Assembly: GCA_003224515.1 (NCBI GenBank)
Contig: QHZC01000090.1
Coordinates: 10,529 to 17,851 of the forward strand
Origin: Acidobacteriota bacterium
GTDB lineage: Bacteria; Acidobacteriota; Terriglobia; Acidiferrales; UBA7541
Direction of reading: 5' to 3'
DNA: 7,323 nt
Part shown: positions 5,094 to 7,323 of the stretch, in pieces
Layout of the letters: each line of letters begins with the position of its first letter
Position numbering within the stretch: position 1 is the stretch's first letter
Program-made: the position numbers and the translations under genes
The notes under the pieces: generated by a model
Told to the model about the DNA's origin: nothing
The model's database searches: none
What the model saw: the letters and a program-made list of their open reading frames with translations, nothing else

Positions 5094-6850
5094 CTATTTC
5101 GTTTTGGGCCTTACAACCTCGACGATCCCGCTGCCTTCGCGGATTTTGAGTATCTGGTTGACCTTTACTTGTGTGAAACGTTCGATCTTCTCGGTGGTTG
5201 GCCACTTGACTTCGATGAGATCTACGGTATGGGCCTTTCCCAGGCCGAAGTGGAGACGCAGGTCCGACTGCGACATGACGCTAGAGCCGCTGTGGACCTC
5301 GTCCATCTGGGCGTGGTTGCCGGTTACCACGCGCACGCGAGCCCCGATGGCGGTGTGATTGCACCGAGTCCCGATGAGCTTGATCTTGATCCAATTCTGC
5401 AGATTTCCGCCGTCGTTGCGAAGAAGCGAAGGCAAGTCGTTCATATTCAAAATCAGCGCGTCGATGTCGCCATCGTTGTCATAGTCCCCGAACGCGGCGC
5501 CGCGGCTGGAGAAACGCTCGCTAATGCCCGGGCCCATTTCGGACGAAACGTCTTTGAACTGCCCTTTGCCGAGGTTCTTGTACACCAGGCGTGGGTTTTT
5601 GAAAGACTGCCCGGTATCGTGCCCCTCAATTTCCGGGTAGACATGTCCATTGATCTGCAGGATGTCCGGCCAGCCATCATTGTCGAAATCGAAAAACCCG
5701 CAACCCCAGGCGACGTACCGGTTGTTGATGCCGATTCCTGAGGCAAAGGTAACATCGGTAAACGTTCCGTCTCCGTTGTTGTGATAGAGATTGCAGGTAT
5801 CGTCCGCGAAGTTGGTCTTGAAAATGTCGAACCAGCCGTCACAGTCATAATCGCCTATGGCTACGCCCATTCCAGCCTGCTCGTGGCCATTCTCGCTGTA
5901 GGCACAGCCGGCTAACACCGCGATGTCTGTGAATGTGCCGTCGTGGTTGTTGCGGAACAGCATGCTTGGTTCGGAATCCACAGCCACGTAAATATCCGGC
6001 CAGCCGTCATTGTCAAAATCGTAAGAGACCGCGGTAATCGAGTACCGGGGACCCGGTTTCAGGATGCCCGACTTCTCGGAAACGTCGGTGAATGTGCCGT
6101 CCCCGTTGTTGTGAAAAAGAACATTCGTGTCGCCGGGAAGACCGCGAGGGCCGCACATGACGGGGATGCCTTTCCACTGACACTGCGCAGTTTCGCCGGG
6201 AGCAGAAACTTTTTCGGGATCGAGCTTTATATAATTGCAAACGAAAAGATCCAAGCGTCCATCCCGGTCATAGTCGAGCCAGGTGCAACCCGCGCCCCAG
6301 CGGATCCGCTCATCGTAAACGCCGGCTTTGCGCGTAACATCTGTAAACGTGCCGTCGCCGTTGTTGTGAAACAAGATGTTATGACCCCAAAAACAGCAAA
6401 AAAGATCGTCCCACCCGTCGTTGTCGTAGTCGCCGACGCAGATACCGGTCTGCCAGCCGCTGCGTGCCAATCCGGATTTTTCAGTAACGTCGGTGAAAGT
6501 TCCGTCGCGGTTGTTCTTGTACAGGTGGGACGTCGGCGCATTCTCAGGCGGCCAGTTGGCAGCGAAGCGCGTTCCATTCGTAAGATAGATATCCAGCCAT
6601 CCGTCGTGGTCGTAATCGAAGAAGGCCAAGCCGCTTCCCTTCGCTTCAATGATGTAGCGCTTGTGGTCCACGCCGCCCCATACATTGGGGGCATTCAGAC
6701 CGGCCTCCCGGGCTGCGTCGACGAACACGACTTGGGACGCCCGGGGGGGATTCGCTGGAGCGGTGGCCTCAAGGAGTGTCGCGCGCCTCCAATTCCAAAG
6801 TGGAGAAGGACGAGGGAGGAACCAAGAAAACGCCGTCGCGGTAGATTCAT
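5094..6850 (-). CDS. CRTAC1-like FG-GAP/ASPIC-UnbV protein, leader out of frame by one base
   Basis: A secreted beta-propeller protein of the CRTAC1 family, probably calcium-binding; its bacterial role is not established. The uninterrupted body runs from a GTG at 6728 (544 residues). In that numbering there are seven D-[YF]-D-x-D-G loops (38-43, 100-105, 152-157, 237-242, 293-298, 347-352, 415-420), five N-N-x-D-G-T-F-T-D blade motifs plus one diverged copy, CQWKGIPVMCGPRGL (183-197), and an ASPIC/UnbV domain at about 455-530 (IGARVRV, HFGLG, VKWP). The body has no leader. In the other frame, ATG 6850 begins MNLPRRRFLGSSLVLLHFG, a Tat-like leader with RRRFLG. One extra C in the seven-base run at 6743-6749 (G on the plus strand) would join them into about 585 residues. 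ATG 6850 overlaps the stop of the preceding gene, supporting it as the true start. No good ribosome site precedes it, so coupled translation is likely. As written, initiation at 6850 stops at 6695. Confidence 0.85.
5755..6517 (-). repeat. Five DNA-level copies of the propeller-blade repeat
   Basis: A segment of about 29 bases containing the core CCGTC..GTTGTT (plus strand) recurs at 5755-5783, 5925-5953, 6085-6113, 6340-6368 and 6489-6517. On the minus strand each encodes N-N-x-D-G-T-F-T-D. Spacing is 150-255 bases, following the blades of the CRTAC1-like protein. These are internal gene repeats, not a mobile or CRISPR array, but they could promote recombination or misassembly. Confidence 0.75.
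6847..6850 (-). other. ATGA stop/start overlap linking the two CRTAC1-like genes
   Basis: On the minus strand the four bases ATGA serve as the start codon of the downstream CRTAC1-like gene and contain the TGA stop of the upstream one. This is a common sign of translational coupling. It supports 6850 as the original start of the downstream gene, although the leader is now out of frame with the body. Confidence 0.7.
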
Positions 6851-7323
6851 TTGCTGACTATCTTTGGAAACGCTCGCGGCACGATTCCTGTGCCTTCTTT
6901 GACCGCAATGATTCGGTCCACGGGTACATTCCTCAACCGGTCCACTTGCCCGCTCGGCCAAGCAATTTCCAGCGAATTGATCTTTGCGCGCTTCCCCAGG
7001 CCAAACAAAATCCGGGGGTCACTGGCCGACATATAACTCATCCCACCCTTGGCTTGTTCTACGTGCACGAAGCCCTCGGAAGTCAGCTTCAAGGAAGAGC
7101 CGAGGCCGTCACGGTTGGAGCGGGTTCCGATCAACAGGATTTCCAGCCAGTGATTGGCGTTTCCGCCGTCGTTGCGCAAGAGCGACGGATAGTCTCCGCG
7201 ATTATTCGTTGCGATGTCGATGTCGCCGTCATTGTCGAAGTCCCCGGTAGCCAGGCCGCGCCCGGCGATGGGACGCATGAAATCAGGACCCAGGGAGTCT
7301 GAAACTTTGTCGAACAGGCCCTT
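6847..7323 (-). CDS. CRTAC1-like protein, C-terminal part (FG-GAP repeat plus ASPIC/UnbV domain), 5' end outside window
   Basis: The last 158 residues of a second CRTAC1-family protein; the frame is open to base 7323, so the gene starts to the right of the window. It reads GRGLATGDFDNDGDIDIATN, one calcium-loop FG-GAP unit, then LLRNDGGNANHWLEILLIGT, and an ASPIC/UnbV domain (GLGSSLKL, FGLGKRAKINSLEIAWPSG, and a final IIAVKEGTG). The same blocks occur at the end of the gene that follows (DYDNDGDIDA, LLRNDGGN, IKLIGT, HFGLG, VKWP), so the two are tandem paralogues that have diverged well beyond near-identity. The TGA stop (6849-6847) shares bases with the ATG at 6850 of the next gene, implying one operon and coupled translation. 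Function is unknown; a secreted or surface location is likely by family, but the leader is not visible. Confidence 0.9.
   Translation of the reverse strand, partial: KGLFDKVSDSLGPDFMRPIAGRGLATGDFDNDGDIDIATNNRGDYPSLLRNDGGNANHWLEILLIGTRSNRDGLGSSLKLTSEGFVHVEQAKGGMSYMSASDPRILFGLGKRAKINSLEIAWPSGQVDRLRNVPVDRIIAVKEGTGIVPRAFPKIVSK

Noticed and set aside
5076..5741. Plus-strand open frame (221 codons) over the end of the CRTAC1-like gene
   Set aside because: It is antisense to the ASPIC/UnbV domain and last blades, with the same mirrored composition and no recognisable motif.
5755..6517. Regularly recurring short repeats as a CRISPR-like array
   Set aside because: The repeats are imperfect, spaced unevenly at 150-255 bases, and encode the blade motif of a protein in frame.
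5943..6857. Long plus-strand open frame (304 codons) antisense to the CRTAC1-like gene
   Set aside because: Its valine-rich, low-variety translation is the mirror of the Asp/Asn-rich D-x-D-x-D-G repeats on the other strand (GTC/GTT opposite GAC/AAC). It shows no domain, and the minus-strand reading is a clear family match.

Overview
The window looks like a stretch of chromosome from a moderately GC-rich soil or sediment bacterium. It is most likely an acidobacterium of the Solibacter/Bryobacterales type. The basis is the gene mix: enzymes with Tat or Sec leaders, a TPR protein with a carboxypeptidase-regulatory-like domain, and tandem CRTAC1-type (FG-GAP plus ASPIC/UnbV) proteins, all of which I associate with that phylum. 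There is no rRNA or marker gene here, so the assignment is an inference.

Left part (1-3016), a divergent catabolic cluster. On the minus strand lie an exported RraA-family protein (465-1403) and, 13 bases after it, a Tat-leader Gfo/Idh/MocA oxidoreductase that runs off the left edge (1-451). Facing away across a 256-base intergenic region (1404-1659) is a mandelate racemase/muconate lactonizing (enolase superfamily) gene with a Tat-like leader (1660-3016). The intergenic region holds two inverted repeats. The three enzymes together suggest breakdown of sugar acids or related hydroxy/oxo acids outside the cytoplasm, though no substrate can be read from the sequence. The racemase-family gene is broken by two one-base deletions.

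Middle (3017-3323). This gap holds the remains of a LacI-family DNA-binding domain, recognisable at about 3076-3250 but spread over several frames and lacking any ligand-binding domain. A secreted TPR protein follows (3324-5045, plus strand), with an N-terminal beta-sandwich regulatory-like domain and about eight TPR units.

Right part (5094-7323, minus strand, convergent with the TPR gene). Two CRTAC1-like proteins are joined by an ATGA stop/start overlap. The upstream one enters from the right edge (6847-7323). The downstream one (5094-6850) has seven D-x-D-x-D-G calcium-loop motifs and a C-terminal ASPIC/UnbV domain. Its Tat-like leader is out of frame with its body by one base, next to a run of seven G/C.

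The three clearest frameshifts are all one-base losses that can be placed in runs of C or G. That pattern fits homopolymer errors in a long-read assembly at least as well as true gene decay, and it should be settled before calling these genes dead. I see no CRISPR array, tRNA, rRNA, transposase or phage gene.
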